NCBI GenBank assembly: GCA_006538405.1
Contig: BJKQ01000013.1
Span: 186,001 to 250,000 of the forward strand
From: Hansfordia pulvinata
Taxonomy: Eukaryota > Ascomycota > Sordariomycetes > Xylariales
Length of the DNA stretch: 64,000 nt
Reading direction: 5' to 3'
Part shown: piece by piece, positions 1 through 12,209 of the stretch
Layout: the number at the start of each line of letters is the position of its first letter
Position numbering within the stretch: the stretch's first letter is position 1
Program-made: the position numbers and the translations under genes
The notes under the pieces: model-generated
Told to the model about the DNA's origin: nothing
Database searches by the model: none
Seen by the model: the letters and a program-made list of their open reading frames with translations, nothing else

Positions 1-1364
1 TCTAGTCGCCGTCACCGTCACCGTGCGCACCTGGGTACGGTAGGTAAGCACCGACATAGCCTGACCTTATCTGAGCACCAAGTGCCGGAAGGGAGAGAAG
101 GAGACACCAACCCTTTCTGGGGGGCGGCGGAGGATGGGCTGCTGCTGTGGTGTGAAACCCAAGACCTCGGCACGGTCTGTGCTGGCCAGCGAGATTGTCG
201 AGGACGTTCGCACCCGACCCGTGTCTCAACGCCTCGCTCGTTTCTCATGCGGCCACCGGCGGCTCCAGCCCGTTCGAATGATGAGTATGCGAGTGACGGG
301 ACAGACGGAGAGGTAGGTAGTAGGCCAGAACAGCCAGAGCAGGACAGGATAGGACCGGAACTTTCACGTAGGTGGCAAGCCGGGCTGTTGGACGCGTACC
401 CGTCTCGAGACCTACATGTACTGTACTCGTAGACAGCTTCACGCCCATATCCAGCCAGGAACGAGTACCCGTACTCGCAGTGATCCATCTGGCTGGGGGT
501 GGGACGCAAGCCGATACTCGCAGGCATGGAGCCGAGCTGAGGCCCGCGTCGCTCTACGAGTAGCTGTGTGATGTGGCCACGCCCCCTCCACTCGCCCACT
601 CCCGGCGATCGTCGCCCCCGCGGCCGGCATGGAGGAGAAGCAACAGTGGCAGCCCCACGAGCCACCGGGGACAGCACCACCGCCGCCGCCACCGGCAGCT
701 CGAAGCCCTGCATATCCCAGCCGAGAAAAATTGGCTGATCGCATAGCACAGCTCAGGGACACACACACACACACAGACAGAGAGAGAGAGAGGGTGGCTT
801 GGAGTCAGTCAGTCAGTGACGGCCGGTTCCTATAAGTCAGGCCAATGAACCACTCCCAACTCGCCCTCCCCTCTTCTCTCCCTTTTCCAGCGCCCTGGGA
901 CGACCGACGACTGCCTGCCTGCTTGCTTGCCTTCGCTTCCTGGCCTTGGTCCACGCAAAGTACAGCCTCATGACTGTCACCACTCTCGTTTCGTGACCCT
1001 GGCATCGATTTTTCCCTTCCCTTCCCTTTTTCGCTCGCTCGCTCGGTCGCTCGGCCTCTTTGGTGTGCCCACACAAGCCAGCCAGCACAACGCTCCTTTA
1101 CACTCCCCACCCCAAGTCCGTCGTGACCGAGACCCCTCTGGACCCCCAAAGGTCGAAATACACACTCGTTGTTGATAGTTTGCTGTCTCTTGTGACTGAC
1201 GGCACGACGCTCTTTTTTTTTTCCCTCCCCATTCTCGCCTTCTTTTTCCAGCTTCGAGCACAGCATCCTTACCTTGGTCGTCTCCAGACCAGTATCAATA
1301 ATCTCCCAGGCCTCTTTTCCTGTCGAGGATCGAGCCGCCGTTCTGTCGGTCTACTACTCTCACC
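1..1364. other. Non-coding stretch upstream of the laccase-like gene
   Basis: No convincing gene is seen; open frames on both strands are short and low-complexity. It holds AC and AG dinucleotide runs near 758-792 and pyrimidine-rich DNA from about 860 to 1260, as expected for a fungal promoter and 5' leader. TACTCGTA/TACGAGTA octamers occur at 424-431 and 555-562. No TATA box could be assigned with confidence. Confidence 0.6.
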
Positions 1365-1449
1365 ATGGGCTACGAATTCATGAAGTGGTCCAAGGACCTG
1401 ATCCGGCAGCTGACGCCGACGGCGCAGAATGGGTGAGTCTTTGCCTCTT

Positions 1450-1505
<56 letters not shown>

Positions 1506-4178
1506 TCTCTCTCTCTCTCCCTCTCTCTGTCTCTGTCTCCCAGCCCGCACACCCCCAAGAGTTATAGCTAGCTGACGGTTGCTTGCTCCCGCCTCACTGG
1601 TGCAGAAAATCCACCTGGGGCATGGTGGTAGCCTCAACGCTGCCCTACTGGATCGCGGGCCCGCACGGGGACAACGGGGTGCAGCCGTGGGCGCCGCGGA
1701 CGTCGTGGCACGACAACCCGTACACGACGGCGCCCCCGACGGGCCAGACGCGGCGGTACGAGTTCAACGTCAGCCGGGAGCGGATCGCGCCGGACGGGTT
1801 CGAGAAGGAGGTGCTGCTGGTCAACGGGCAGTTCCCCGGCCCCCTGATCGAGGCCAACTGGGGCGACTGGATCGAGGTCAAGGTCAACAACGGCATCACC
1901 AGCGACCCGCCCGAGGGCACGGCGCTGCACTGGCACGGCTTCCTGCAGACGGGGACGCCGTGGGAGGACGGCACCCCGGGCGTCTCCCAGTGCCCCATCG
2001 CCCCCGGCGACACGTACACGTACCGCTTCCGCGCCGAGCTGTACGGCTCGTCCTGGTACCACTCGCACTACTCGGCGCAGTACTCGGGCGGCCTGTTCGG
2101 TCCCATTGTCGTCTACGGGCCCCAGAACGTCGACTACGACATTGACGTCGGGCCCATCATGGTGAACGGTAGGTTTTTTCTTCTCTATTGGCGTCGTGGT
2201 GTCGTGGTGTTGTTGCTACTACGGGCAGACATGTGATATATCCAAAGGAGGAACAGTCAGCTAACACACGCCACACAGACTGGTGGCACGAGGACTACTA
2301 TACCACAGTCAAGGAGGTCATGGCGCCCGGGTTCCCCGGCGTGACCGAGTCGGACAACAACCTGATCAACGGCCGCATGAACTTTGACTGCGCGCAGATC
2401 GGCGGGCCCCGCAACAACCACGGCGACACGGACGGCGACGGCAACGGGCCCGGCGACGGCGGCGACGGCGACGGCGACGGCGACGACGGCTTCTTCGACC
2501 CCAAGCACCCGGGCGCCGCCACCAACGCCAACGCCGAGACCGACGACGAGGCTGCCTCCAAGAAGACCACCAACAAGCGCCGCGAGACGTACGACCACGC
2601 CAGCGGCCACGGCCACGGTCACGGTCACAGTCACGCTTTCAGCCACGTCCAGAGCAAGAGGGCCAAGACGGACACGGTCGAGTCCAAGAAGAAGGAGAAG
2701 GCGGCCGAGAAGGACGACAACAACACCACTCCCAAGGCTACTAAAGGCCCCGAGCAGGAGACGACGCCCGCGCCCGCGCCCGGGCCCGGCAAGACGACGA
2801 CGGTCAAGGACAAGCACAACCGCGACCACAAGTGCACGACCAACGCGGGCTTGTCCAAGTTCCGCTTCCAGTCGGGCAAGACGCACCGCCTGCGCCTCAT
2901 CAACTCGGGCAGCGAGGGCGTCCAGCGCATCTCCCTCGACGAGCACACCCTGACCGTCATCGCCCACGACTTTGTCGAGGTCGAGCCCTACGAGACCAAG
3001 GTCGTCACCCTCGGCGTCGGCCAGCGCGCCGACGTGCTCGTCCGCGCCTTCGACCTCAAGGACAACCACCGCCTGGCCTCGACCACCCCGAGCCCGCCGT
3101 CGCCGCCGCCGCCCGCCGACGGCCCCACGAAGCACGAGCACGGAGATCACGGACACGGCCACGACGATGGAAACGGAGGCGGCATGTTCGAGGTCCGCAA
3201 GTCGGCGTACTGGCTGCGCGCCAACATGTCGAGCTGCGCCGCCGCCCGCCAGCCCCTCGCCCTCGCCGCCGTCTACTACGAGGACGCCGACCCGGACCAG
3301 GCCCCGCGCAGCCAGGCCTGGGACGTCCCCGACCCCCGCAGCTGCGCCGACGAGCCCCTCGACCGCCTGCGCCCCAGCTTCCCCATGCCCGCCCCCGAGC
3401 CCAGCTTCGTCGGCCACATGGACATTGCCGCCTTCCGCAACGAGTCTGACAATCTGCTGTGGACCTTTGGTGTATGTCTCTCTCTCTCTCTCTTAGATAT
3501 CAAGTCAGGGGTCCAAGCCCCCTTTTCCCTCCTAGACTGACACATCTCCCCCTCCTCCAGGGCACCACTGGACGCGTCGACTACAACGACCCGACCCTGC
3601 TGCAGGCCATCCGCGGCGACTTTGACTACCGCCCCGAAGCCAACGTCATCGACTTTGGCACAAACTCGTCCATCCGCTTGATTGTCAACAACAACTCACC
3701 TGGGTAAGTCAGCCTCCATTGCCCACACACACCACCCCCCCCCCCCCCTCCTCTCCCTTTTCACCACTCCCCCTCCCCCCTTTTCACCACAGCCACTAAC
3801 ATCGTCCCCCCAAAAAACAGCCCTCACCCAATGCACGCCCACGGGATGAACATGTACGTCCTCTCCGCGGGGCCGGGCTTCGTCGACCGCTCCAACTACA
3901 CCGTTGTCCGCCCGGAGAACCCCATGCGCCGGGACGTCCAGAACGTCGCCCCGGGGGGACACATCGTCGTCCAGATGGACGTCGTCAACGCCGGGATCTG
4001 GCCCTTCCACTGCCACATCGCCTGGCACGCCAGCGCGGGATTCTTCAGCCAGATGCTCTTCCGGCCCCGCGAGATCGCCGAGCGCTGGACAGTCCCCGAC
4101 GAGTCCAAGCGCCTGTGCCGCGCCTGGGACGCCTTCACCAGGGGCGAGGTCGTCAACCAGATCGACAGCGGGCTGTGA
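1365..4178 (+). CDS. Laccase-like multicopper oxidase with Asp- and His-rich insertions
   Basis: Exons 1365-1432, 1606-2168, 2279-3471, 3561-3703 and 3821-4178 join in frame to 774 residues. All four copper-binding blocks are present: HWHGF near residue 131, HSHYSAQ near 177, HPMHAHG near 657 and HCHIAWH near 719. The residue ten after the T1 cysteine is Phe, whereas ascomycete laccases usually have Leu. The protein ends in DSGL, the C-terminal plug typical of ascomycete laccases. Family role: one-electron oxidation of phenols coupled to reduction of O2 to water. Usual length is about 570-620; the excess comes mainly from roughly 150 residues (about 250-400) inserted in cupredoxin domain 2. 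That insert is Asp/Gly-rich, then His/Gly-rich, then Lys-rich. A second His/Gly/Asp patch lies near 490-510. The N-terminus lacks a clear signal peptide; only a weak hydrophobic stretch near 25-40 is seen, so localisation is uncertain. Intron 1 holds a long CT/CA microsatellite. Confidence 0.9.
1452..1520. repeat. CT/CA dinucleotide microsatellite in laccase intron 1
   Basis: A nearly pure TC run (about 1452-1490) is followed by CA (about 1491-1504) and CT again (about 1505-1520). It lies inside the first intron of the laccase-like gene. Runs like this vary in length between strains and are error-prone in assemblies. Confidence 0.95.
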
Positions 4179-5160
4179 TGGCGAGAAAAGAAGAAGGAAG
4201 CTCGTTTTTGTTTCTCGCGCTCCTTTTTTTTTTCTTGTCCCCTTCTTTTTCTTTGGATCCTCTCCCCCTCCATGCAAGCAAATCGAGTAAATGACCCCCC
4301 CCCTCCCCCCCCTCTCTGCCCACCCGGCCTCCGGAACAGGTTGTCCTCCCATGCCGCTCGACATCCTGTCCGCTTACCCCCCCTTTTCCCTCAACATCTT
4401 TTATACCCCATTTTCGACCACGGGTGGACGGACAGGTAGTAGCGCAACACAAAACCCCAGTACGAAGCACGAGCAGTGGCGGAGATCCCACAAACGCGAT
4501 GGGAAGATTGATGATTTGCTTGAAATGCAGTGGGGAGAAGACACAGGAAGAGAGGGAAGCCACAAAACCCGACATATATGCATATCTCCTTAATACCTGT
4601 GTATACACGACACCCCTCCCCACCTTCGCAGCCCCCCCCCCCCCCCCCCCCCCTCACTGCGGACTTGCACATATATGTACCTACAAAAAGCAGCACACCA
4701 GCTTGGCCCTCCGTCGGCTCAATCAATCCTTTCCCCAACAAACCTGTTTCGCCATGTGCCCTGTATGCACGTGACGCGGCTTCTTCTCTGTGACTCGGCG
4801 CTTCCTTGTCCGTATATCAGCCCGCTTCATTGAGATACCAAATTGGCCATTTTCAGATCACGTGGCGTACAGCTTCGTTGCCCGCGGGCGGGAGTTGTTA
4901 GGATATATACAGCCTCCTGCCGGGTGGCTTATAACGGCCCCTTCACCTTGTCCGCTGCTTCTTATCACAGGCCGCTGCAAGGCTGGTCCTCGGAATGTAT
5001 TGAAAACGCGCGCATCGAGCCGTCAGTGAAGTCATAGTTTCTATTCATGAAAATTCAGTCGTCAAGCTTAGGTCTGAGTGTTCTTCCGCGACATGCCCTC
5101 TTCCTGAGCATTACCCGATTCGTCTTGCCTGTATCCTTTCCGTCTTGCTTCTTGTATCCT
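4179..5160. other. Convergent intergenic region between laccase and pfkA
   Basis: Both flanking genes end here, so it should hold two 3' UTRs and polyadenylation signals. No further gene is supported. A run of 22 C residues lies at 4632-4653, and pyrimidine-rich stretches follow the laccase stop. Confidence 0.65.
4632..4653. repeat. Poly-C tract, 22 nt
   Basis: An uninterrupted run of C. Its length is unlikely to be exact given sequencing limits on homopolymers. Confidence 0.9.
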
Positions 5161-7630
5161 CTACTCCTGTGCGATACCCCTCTTAATGTCCTTGGCCATA
5201 ACACCATACAGGCTCTTTTCCGGCTCAGGGTAAGGGGCGCGGCCACCCAGGATATCAACAACCTCCTTCATGTCCAGCCAGTGCGCCGTCTTCGGCCGCC
5301 TGTTCTTCCAGTCCGTGTGGGTCTCCTCCAGCTCCTTCATGGGGTTGAAGACGACAGCGGCACCCTCAATCCCAATGACCGAGGCCGAAAGCGGGTTCTC
5401 CCTGATCTTGTCTGCGCTGTAGGTAGACTTGGGGCCGAACGACTCGAGGTGCTGGATGCACTTGATGGCCAGACGCACAGCACGGCATCGGTCCATGGGC
5501 GAAGGCACACCGCCCTGCTGGACGTGGCCAGGGATGCTGTCGCGGGCCTCGAACCGGTCGTGGGCCTCTTCCCTGATGATATCCGCAATCATCTTGGCGT
5601 TGTAGGTAGGGCTGGCCTTCTCGTTCACCAGCAGAAGCCTTCCAGCACGCGACTGTCCCTTGTCCTTCCTGAAGACCTCCTTGAGGTGTCCTACGTCGGC
5701 GTTGAGCATGGCCAAGCTGATGCCCTCTTCCGGAGTGTACACAGCACTGGCACCGACTCCCAGGCCGGCAAACGTAGCAATGTAGCCTGATCGGCCACCC
5801 TGCGTCTCAATCACAAACACGCGCCTTCTCGTGGCAGAAGCGGACTGCTTGATCTTGTCGCAGTAGGCGACCAGCTCGTTGAGACACGTGTCGGAGCCCA
5901 GCGAGTACTCTGTACCGGGGACGTTGTTGGAAATAGTGGCAGGCAGGAGGGTCATGGGGATGCAGAGCGAGGGGAACTTTTCTCTCGCCTTGCGGAGTTG
6001 CGAGACGGCATGGAAAGCTTCGAAGCCTCCGACCAGGAACAGCGCGTCGAATTCGTACTTCTTGACAAGATCCGCAATCAGGTCCATACCGGACTCCTCG
6101 GGCATCTCGCGGTTGGTTCCGATCTCAGAACCGCCCTTGCTAGCCCACCCGTCCACCTCGAGCCAGTCGAAGTCTCTGACAGCACCGTAGGGGTTATCTC
6201 CGTGGTGGCGGGCGAAGCCGGCGAATCCGTTGTGGATAGCGATGGGCCTGTGTCCACGACTTCTGCAGTAGGCGACACCGGCTCGGATAGCGGCATTCAT
6301 ACCACCGGCCGGCGCACCGACGTTGATGAAACCGACCTTCATTTGCTGTTCGGGTATTAGAATCTCACATAGAATGCGGAAGAGGGCCGGGAACGAACCT
6401 TGTCCTTAGGCAGCGAAATATCCTCCTCAAGGCCTAGAGCGGTCGTCATCATGTAGGATTTGTACTGGTCCGAAAACTCGGTGTCGCGGAGGCCCATGGC
6501 CTTATCGAACTGCTGGTTGTCAACAGCGGCAGAGACGTCCTGGGTCTCCTTGACAGCCTGCATGAGAGGCTTGCGGGTGATCTTGTTCTCGGTAATAGCG
6601 ATGAAGCAAGTCTCGGTCTCAGGAGTGGCCTCGAGCACGGCCTTGACAGCCTCGACACCCTGGAGCGTGGCAAGCATTCTGTCGTAGGCGACCGCAGTTC
6701 CGCCACGCTGAACGTGACCCAGCGTGGTGATGCGGGTGTCGAGAGCCAGCCCATCCTTGTCGGCGAGGAGGTCCTTGACCATGTCGGGGGAGATCTTGGC
6801 GCCGTGTCTGTCGCGGGCACCCTCGGCAATGATGACAATGGTCTTGCGCTTGCCCCAATTACGATGCTGTTACGGGTTAGCATGCGAGGGCTATCGGCCT
6901 CAGAGAACGGAAAACGGACCTTCTGGATGATCTGGCACATCTCCTCGCGCCAGTTATCCTCGCGGGGCTTCTCGGGAATGAAGATAAAGTCGGCGCCCGT
7001 CGCGACACCAGCCATCAGGGCGAGCCAGCCGCAGTGGCGACCCATGACCTCAATGACGAATGCTCTGGAGTGGGAGGAGGCGGTGGCCTCGATGAAGTCG
7101 ACCATCTCGCAGATGCGGGCGAGAGCCGAGTAGCAGCCAATGGTGGCGTCGGTTCCGGACAGGTCGTTGTCGATGGAGCCCACGAGGCCGACAATGTTGA
7201 GGTGGCGGTAGGGCTGAACTTGGTCGGCGGAGAGCTCGCCAGTGGAGATGAGCTCGTCGAGCAGCGAGGGCCACTCGGCGCGGAACCGGTCGGCACCGGT
7301 GAGAGAGCCGTCACCACCGCAGATGATGAGGGCGTCGATGCCGTTGAGGACCATGTTCTTGGCGGCCGTGAGGCGACCGGGGCGCTCGTAAAAGGCGAGG
7401 CAGCGGGCGGTGCCGATGAGGGTGCCGCCTTCGGAGAGGTAGCCGCGGACGTCGTCCCACTCCATCTTGCGCAGCAGGTCGCCGCCACGGACCAGGCCCT
7501 CGTAGCCCTCGTAGACACAGTAGGCATCGCAGCCCATGTGAAGGGCGGTACGGACGACGGCGCGGATGGCGCCGTTCATGCCAGGGGAGTCACCCCCGGA
7601 GGTCATGACGGCGATCTTCTTCTTGGCCAT
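5161..7630 (-). CDS. pfkA: ATP-dependent 6-phosphofructokinase
   Basis: Three exons on the minus strand (7630-6920, 6866-6399, 6345-5161) join in phase 0 to 787 residues, the usual length of a fungal PFK with two homologous halves. It phosphorylates fructose 6-phosphate to fructose 1,6-bisphosphate in the cytosol, the committed step of glycolysis. The N-terminal half carries the catalytic motifs: [10 protein letters not shown] near residue 10, [11 protein letters not shown] near 100, [10 protein letters not shown] near 160 and MGRHCGW near 210. The second half repeats the fold with regulatory variants ([28 protein letters not shown]). The start at MAKKKIAVM is chosen because homologues begin there; in-frame codons upstream are Pro/His-rich leader. 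Both introns are short (53 and 46-57 nt class), and the first has a GCTAAC-like branch site. The gene converges on the laccase-like gene. Confidence 0.97.
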
Positions 7631-10067
7631 GGTGACGGCGGGTGCCGGGCGGGGTGCCGGCTGTGGATGTGGTGGTGGGCTGTAGGTGGCGTTGGCGTGC
7701 GTGCGTGCGTGGCAGGAGTGAGCCGGGGGAGGGCAAGAAGACGAGGCAGAAGAGGGACGATGAGGATGCGCTGGTGGAGGGGAAGTAAGGTAGAGGAGGT
7801 GAGGTTGAGTCGGAAGAGAAGAGGTCAAGTGGGGAGGGCGTGGGAGCCTTGCTCCGTACCGACTTCCTTCAGTGAGGGCGGGCGAAGAGGTATAAACCCA
7901 CACGGGTTAAAGTGCGCGTCTACCTACCTCGAACCCCTCCACTACCTCCCTTACACATGTACACACATACGAGTATGGATATCACTACTACGGGTGCTGG
8001 GAGGCAAGAGCGATCCGATCCGGCAGCCAAGATTGCCAGGCAGGAGCGAATTGTTTACGAGTACCAGCATCGCCTGCGATGATTCCGACAATGCTTACCT
8101 TAACGTGCGCGCTGACCTCCCCTCTTAATGACGCGCTTGTGGCTGGCAGCAGGTCGGCCGTCGATCATGCCACTCCGACGCGATGCGACGGCGCACAAGG
8201 GCGACACGGGCGACAGCAGCCGCAGTCACAGCACGACGTGACAGAGGCGGGCGGAAGAACCAGGGCGAGTTGCACAGGGCTGCTGCGAGTTGGACCACAG
8301 CACAGCGGGACGCCCATGACGACGAAGCTGGGTGGGAGTTGCTGGCCTGTGAAAAACACCCCGCGATGGGATCGACACGCCCACTTCCTGCTTCGGGATC
8401 GGCGGGGCTCGCCAGCGGGTCAGAGGCAAAGGCTGCGACTCGCCGTGCTCGCCTCTTCTCCATCCAGCGACAACACCACGCCGCCCGCGCCAAGTTTGAC
8501 AGCTGCTAAAACGGTCCCCGGGCATTTTGCCAAGCGACATCCTAGCGAGAGGCATGGTCAGCTTCATGGTCCTTGAGGTTGTATTGCGCTCTCTCGCCTT
8601 GTGGCTGCCTCCCTTTCCATGGCTCAAGTCTTGGGGTTTCATGAGCTGACCTGGCTTAGCCGCCATGACAGTTCACGCATCCCGGCAAAGCGAGCAAGAG
8701 CCGCGGTGGGTAGCCGTTATCCGTATCCATTGACGATGCACCAGTATGGGGCTACGGGCGCCTTCATTGGATCAGGCTAGTTTTCCCCTGGTTGATGTCA
8801 TCGCCGCCGCCTTCTCGGGGCTTTCTGCCCGCCAGCTGTGAGCGCCTCAGCCGAATCAGCGATCGATCTATCGCGATTGCTGTCTGTACTTCCCGCCCAA
8901 TTCCTTATAGTCCTGGCGAGTCCCGCCTTCGCAGCAACAGTGGCCGCTAACGGCGCGGGGCTTGTCCATCCTTTTCCGAGCAGAGGGTGTCAGCTTGCGA
9001 CGACGTCACGACAGTACTGAGAAGCCCAGGCCGCTGGCTTCGCAAAGTCTCAGCGAACTCGACAGCTCGGGTTGCCCGCAACCTGGGTCCGTTGTCGCTA
9101 CCAAGGCGCAGATCCCCATCAACGAAACGCCCGTCTCGTAAAACCCTCAATTGACCCCTCGACGCTCGCTACCTACTTGTACTTATAGCTCGGCTGCGGC
9201 CAAGTCGAATGGGTGCCTTCTGGGCCACTGCCCGAGCATGGATGGCCCTAGCAGCGTTGGAATTGGCCGACCGACGCCGAAGCCAAGCCGCGCGATTTGT
9301 TGCATGGCGGATGTCCCGTCCCACGTGTGGGAGATTTCTACTCGTACCCAAGCGCGGGCAGTGTTCTGACTGCGTTCAAGACGGTGCTCTTGTCTTGTTG
9401 GGTTTCTTGCTTCTCCAGCTTATTTCATCTGTCGCATGGTTCGCTCATCTTACTCGTACGCCCGGGCGGCAAACTGGAGGGCGAGGTGTTCCAACAGGAT
9501 GCCTGCGATTCTGAGCCTGCACAAGCCGACGAATTGACTCAAGCATGACGAAAAACCAGGTGAATACCACTGGTGCGTGAGTGCAGGAGGCTGCACCTTG
9601 ATGACCTCGTTGAGTAGCGGATGCGTTTAAAAAGGTTCACGACAGACAGACGGGTTCTTCAAGCAAGGATTGCAGCGTGATGAAGAGGACCCGAGCGGCT
9701 GGTGGATGTACCCATACAGTTAATCAAAGTGACCAGATACATGCGCACAAGTCTTGTAGAGCGTGCCGGTTCACAGCCGTGGAGGCGTTTGCAGCAGTGC
9801 AGCAGCAGGAGCTCCCTACGCGGCTCAACAAGGTTAGCCAGCGCCTGTCCGCGCCCAGCCGAAGGCATCACTCACTTTAGCATCATTCACCTCGCCGTCG
9901 CGACTCAGCCCTGCTCACCAGGCCGCGTCATCCCGCCCAGTCAATCAATTCATCGCTTTGTCGCCACCGAACCGTTATTTCCGATTGCCACCTCCAACAG
10001 TACCTCCGACTGCATACCTACCAAGTACCGAGAGATCTCGCGTCCACGGGCGGACGCGACGCACGCC
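7631..10067. other. Divergent intergenic region between pfkA and MED17
   Basis: This holds the promoters and leaders of two divergently transcribed genes. The first 280 bases upstream of pfkA are purine/pyrimidine-skewed, with a TATAAA-like string near 7890. No additional gene is supported; frames here are short with no recognisable domains. TACTCGTA-type octamers occur at 7968-7975, 8056-8063, 9339-9346 and 9451-9458. Confidence 0.6.
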
Positions 10068-12209
10068 ATGTCGTCCGGCACCGCGCCCGCGACCGCGCCC
10101 GCCTCAACTCCGGCTCCGCCCTTCTCCCTGCGCCCTTGGCCCATCGCCGACAAGAAGCCCAAGACCCTCGGCGACTTCATCGCCCGCGTCAACGTCGACC
10201 ATGGCGGCTTCCGTAACCTGACAGAGGCACAGCTGCGCGAAGAAATCCAGAACGCCGATGGGGCCGATAGCGACCGGATGGACACGGGCGATGACCAGAA
10301 GAGCCAGGACCAGGACGAGGAAGATGGCGATAATGCCGACGGCGATAAAGAAAAGGGCGCTACCATCATCGAGGCACGGGATGAGTTCATCAGAAACGTC
10401 GAGGAGGCGCACAATACGGCCATGATGGCCACCGACATGATGTCGCTGCTCTTGACCAAAGAATCACCTGTCGCTGCTGGTAGCACCCTGTCGACCGCCC
10501 TGCGCGACATGGTCGGCATTGGCACTCTGGGCGCCACACGCCTGCGCGATTCCAACATCACCGACGCCCGCCGCCAAGACGACACAGCTGTCGCCACGGG
10601 CTGGCGCATCATGGCCATCAACCGCACCGTCGACTCGATCAAGGATGCCGCCGAGCAGCTTGAACGCGAGATGGCCCTCGAGGCTCGCTACTGGGCCGAC
10701 GTTCTGGCTGTTAGCGATGCTGACTGGTCCGTGTGCCCTCTACCCGCTGCCACCTCAGCCGCCTCGCCCGACCAGCCCAAGGCCGCCGGGCTCGGCGTCC
10801 GCTTCGGCTTTGCCGAGTCGGCGCCCGACTTCCGGAACAATAGTATTGCTCCGTTGCGTCGAAGCCCCGACGGCTCTGCCCGTCTCGACACACCCCGCGC
10901 CGGCCGCGGCTGTCAGCGAGTCCGCGCCACCGTCTTCGTGCGCGGCAAGGTCACAGGCCGCTCGCGACTGCCGAAGCCCACACCTGCCGACGCCCCCATC
11001 GCCGCTCGCGTCCTCGAGGCCCGTAACACCGTCTCCTCGCAGGAGCTGTGGCATGAGATGAACCGAGAGGCCCGCACGCTGCTGGCCCTCGACGTGACGC
11101 TAGCCGATGACGCCATTTCGTACACTCTCGACAAGGACACGACCGTCCGGTTGACGCTGGAGGATCTCGAGAGTGAGGAGTGTGACAAGTCTGAGAATTC
11201 GCTTCCCCAGGATCACCTGGCAGAAGCAGCCTCTGTGGCTCTGCATTTCCTGCTGTCCCAGACGCATCGCTACAACTACAACCGCCGCACACATCCGACG
11301 CAGCCGCCGCCGGATCGCATAAACCCCAACCCCCAGTACCACCTACTGCGGCCATTGGTTGCGAAGGCGCGCTTCCTTGAGGCCTCGGCTTCATTATCAC
11401 GATTTGCTGAGAACCTAGTAGCCGCCTTTAACCGCGCCGGCGTCCACACCGCCAGCTACACGGCCGAGTCGAAGCCCGTCTCGGTCACGACCGACAGCAA
11501 CCAGGGCTCGCAAGCTCACACCCGCCGCTCCGAGCTGCTGGCTAACAGTCTGATATACACCCTCGAGTCGCGCGTGCGCTTTCAGCTGACTCCGGACGCC
11601 CCGGTTTACGTACAAGGTCGTGGCTCGTGGTGGCCCTTTGTCGGTCACCGCTTCCTTGTCACCCTCAAGCCCCAGCAGCAACCGCAACAGTCGTCTTCCG
11701 AGAAACCCCATCCACTTGAGATGGCATTTCCGCCCTCGCCAGAGCCTTATGTCTCTATCGCCGACCTACTCACTTACCTGCGCGAGGCCGCCGCTCGCGC
11801 GTTGGCCGCCTACCTCGCGGACACGGCCGCTGCCCGTCTGGCCGGTCGCAACGGCAGCCAGAAGGAGGCCGAGCCGCCTGTTGTTGACTGGGTTACGTCG
11901 GCGGCCGGCTCGTCGGCCGTTGTACTGCCGCGCGAGGGCCGTGAGGTTCGCATCGCCCTCGAGGCGCAGCCGCGCATGCGCATGGCAGTCAAGGCGCATT
12001 TCACCACCTGTTCCCCAACTGCTGTTGCGCCCCAAGACGAGGGAGCCAGCGAACACGGCAAATTCGGGATCAAGACGGAGCCGAACGGCGACGTGGGCGA
12101 CAAGAAGGCGGGGCGCGCAGACTCGACCGTGACCTGGAACACACCTTCGGGCGTCGGTGGGCGCAACGATAGTCTCGTTGACTTCGTCCTAGACTCACTG
12201 TCGGCGTAG
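10068..12209 (+). CDS. MED17: Mediator of RNA polymerase II transcription subunit 17
   Basis: A single exon of 713 residues. MED17 (Srb4 in yeast) is the central scaffold of the Mediator head module in the nucleus and bridges regulators and RNA polymerase II. The N-terminus has the fungal hallmark FSLRPWP followed by KKPKTLGDFIARVN, then an acidic linker (about residues 70-105). The Srb4 core follows, with RYWADVLAV and then the conserved GVRFGFAESAPDFRN near 245 and RVRATVFVRGKV near 285. The open frame extends about 120 codons further 5', but ATG 10068 is preferred because homologues begin just before FSLRPWP and the upstream codons show no conservation pattern. GC-rich third positions match the neighbouring housekeeping genes. 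The C-terminal region contains the expected YLREAAARALAAYL helix. Confidence 0.95.
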   Translation: MSSGTAPATAPASTPAPPFSLRPWPIADKKPKTLGDFIARVNVDHGGFRNLTEAQLREEIQNADGADSDRMDTGDDQKSQDQDEEDGDNADGDKEKGATIIEARDEFIRNVEEAHNTAMMATDMMSLLLTKESPVAAGSTLSTALRDMVGIGTLGATRLRDSNITDARRQDDTAVATGWRIMAINRTVDSIKDAAEQLEREMALEARYWADVLAVSDADWSVCPLPAATSAASPDQPKAAGLGVRFGFAESAPDFRNNSIAPLRRSPDGSARLDTPRAGRGCQRVRATVFVRGKVTGRSRLPKPTPADAPIAARVLEARNTVSSQELWHEMNREARTLLALDVTLADDAISYTLDKDTTVRLTLEDLESEECDKSENSLPQDHLAEAASVALHFLLSQTHRYNYNRRTHPTQPPPDRINPNPQYHLLRPLVAKARFLEASASLSRFAENLVAAFNRAGVHTASYTAESKPVSVTTDSNQGSQAHTRRSELLANSLIYTLESRVRFQLTPDAPVYVQGRGSWWPFVGHRFLVTLKPQQQPQQSSSEKPHPLEMAFPPSPEPYVSIADLLTYLREAAARALAAYLADTAAARLAGRNGSQKEAEPPVVDWVTSAAGSSAVVLPREGREVRIALEAQPRMRMAVKAHFTTCSPTAVAPQDEGASEHGKFGIKTEPNGDVGDKKAGRADSTVTWNTPSGVGGRNDSLVDFVLDSLSA

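Noticed and set aside
2257..3417. 386-codon open frame on the minus strand
   Set aside because: Antisense shadow of the GC-rich laccase exon 3; its product is Val/Gly/Ala low-complexity and the plus strand has clear copper-oxidase motifs.
9702..10067. N-terminal extension of MED17 by about 120 codons
   Set aside because: Homologues begin just before FSLRPWP, the extension has no conserved pattern, and ATG 10068 has a suitable context.
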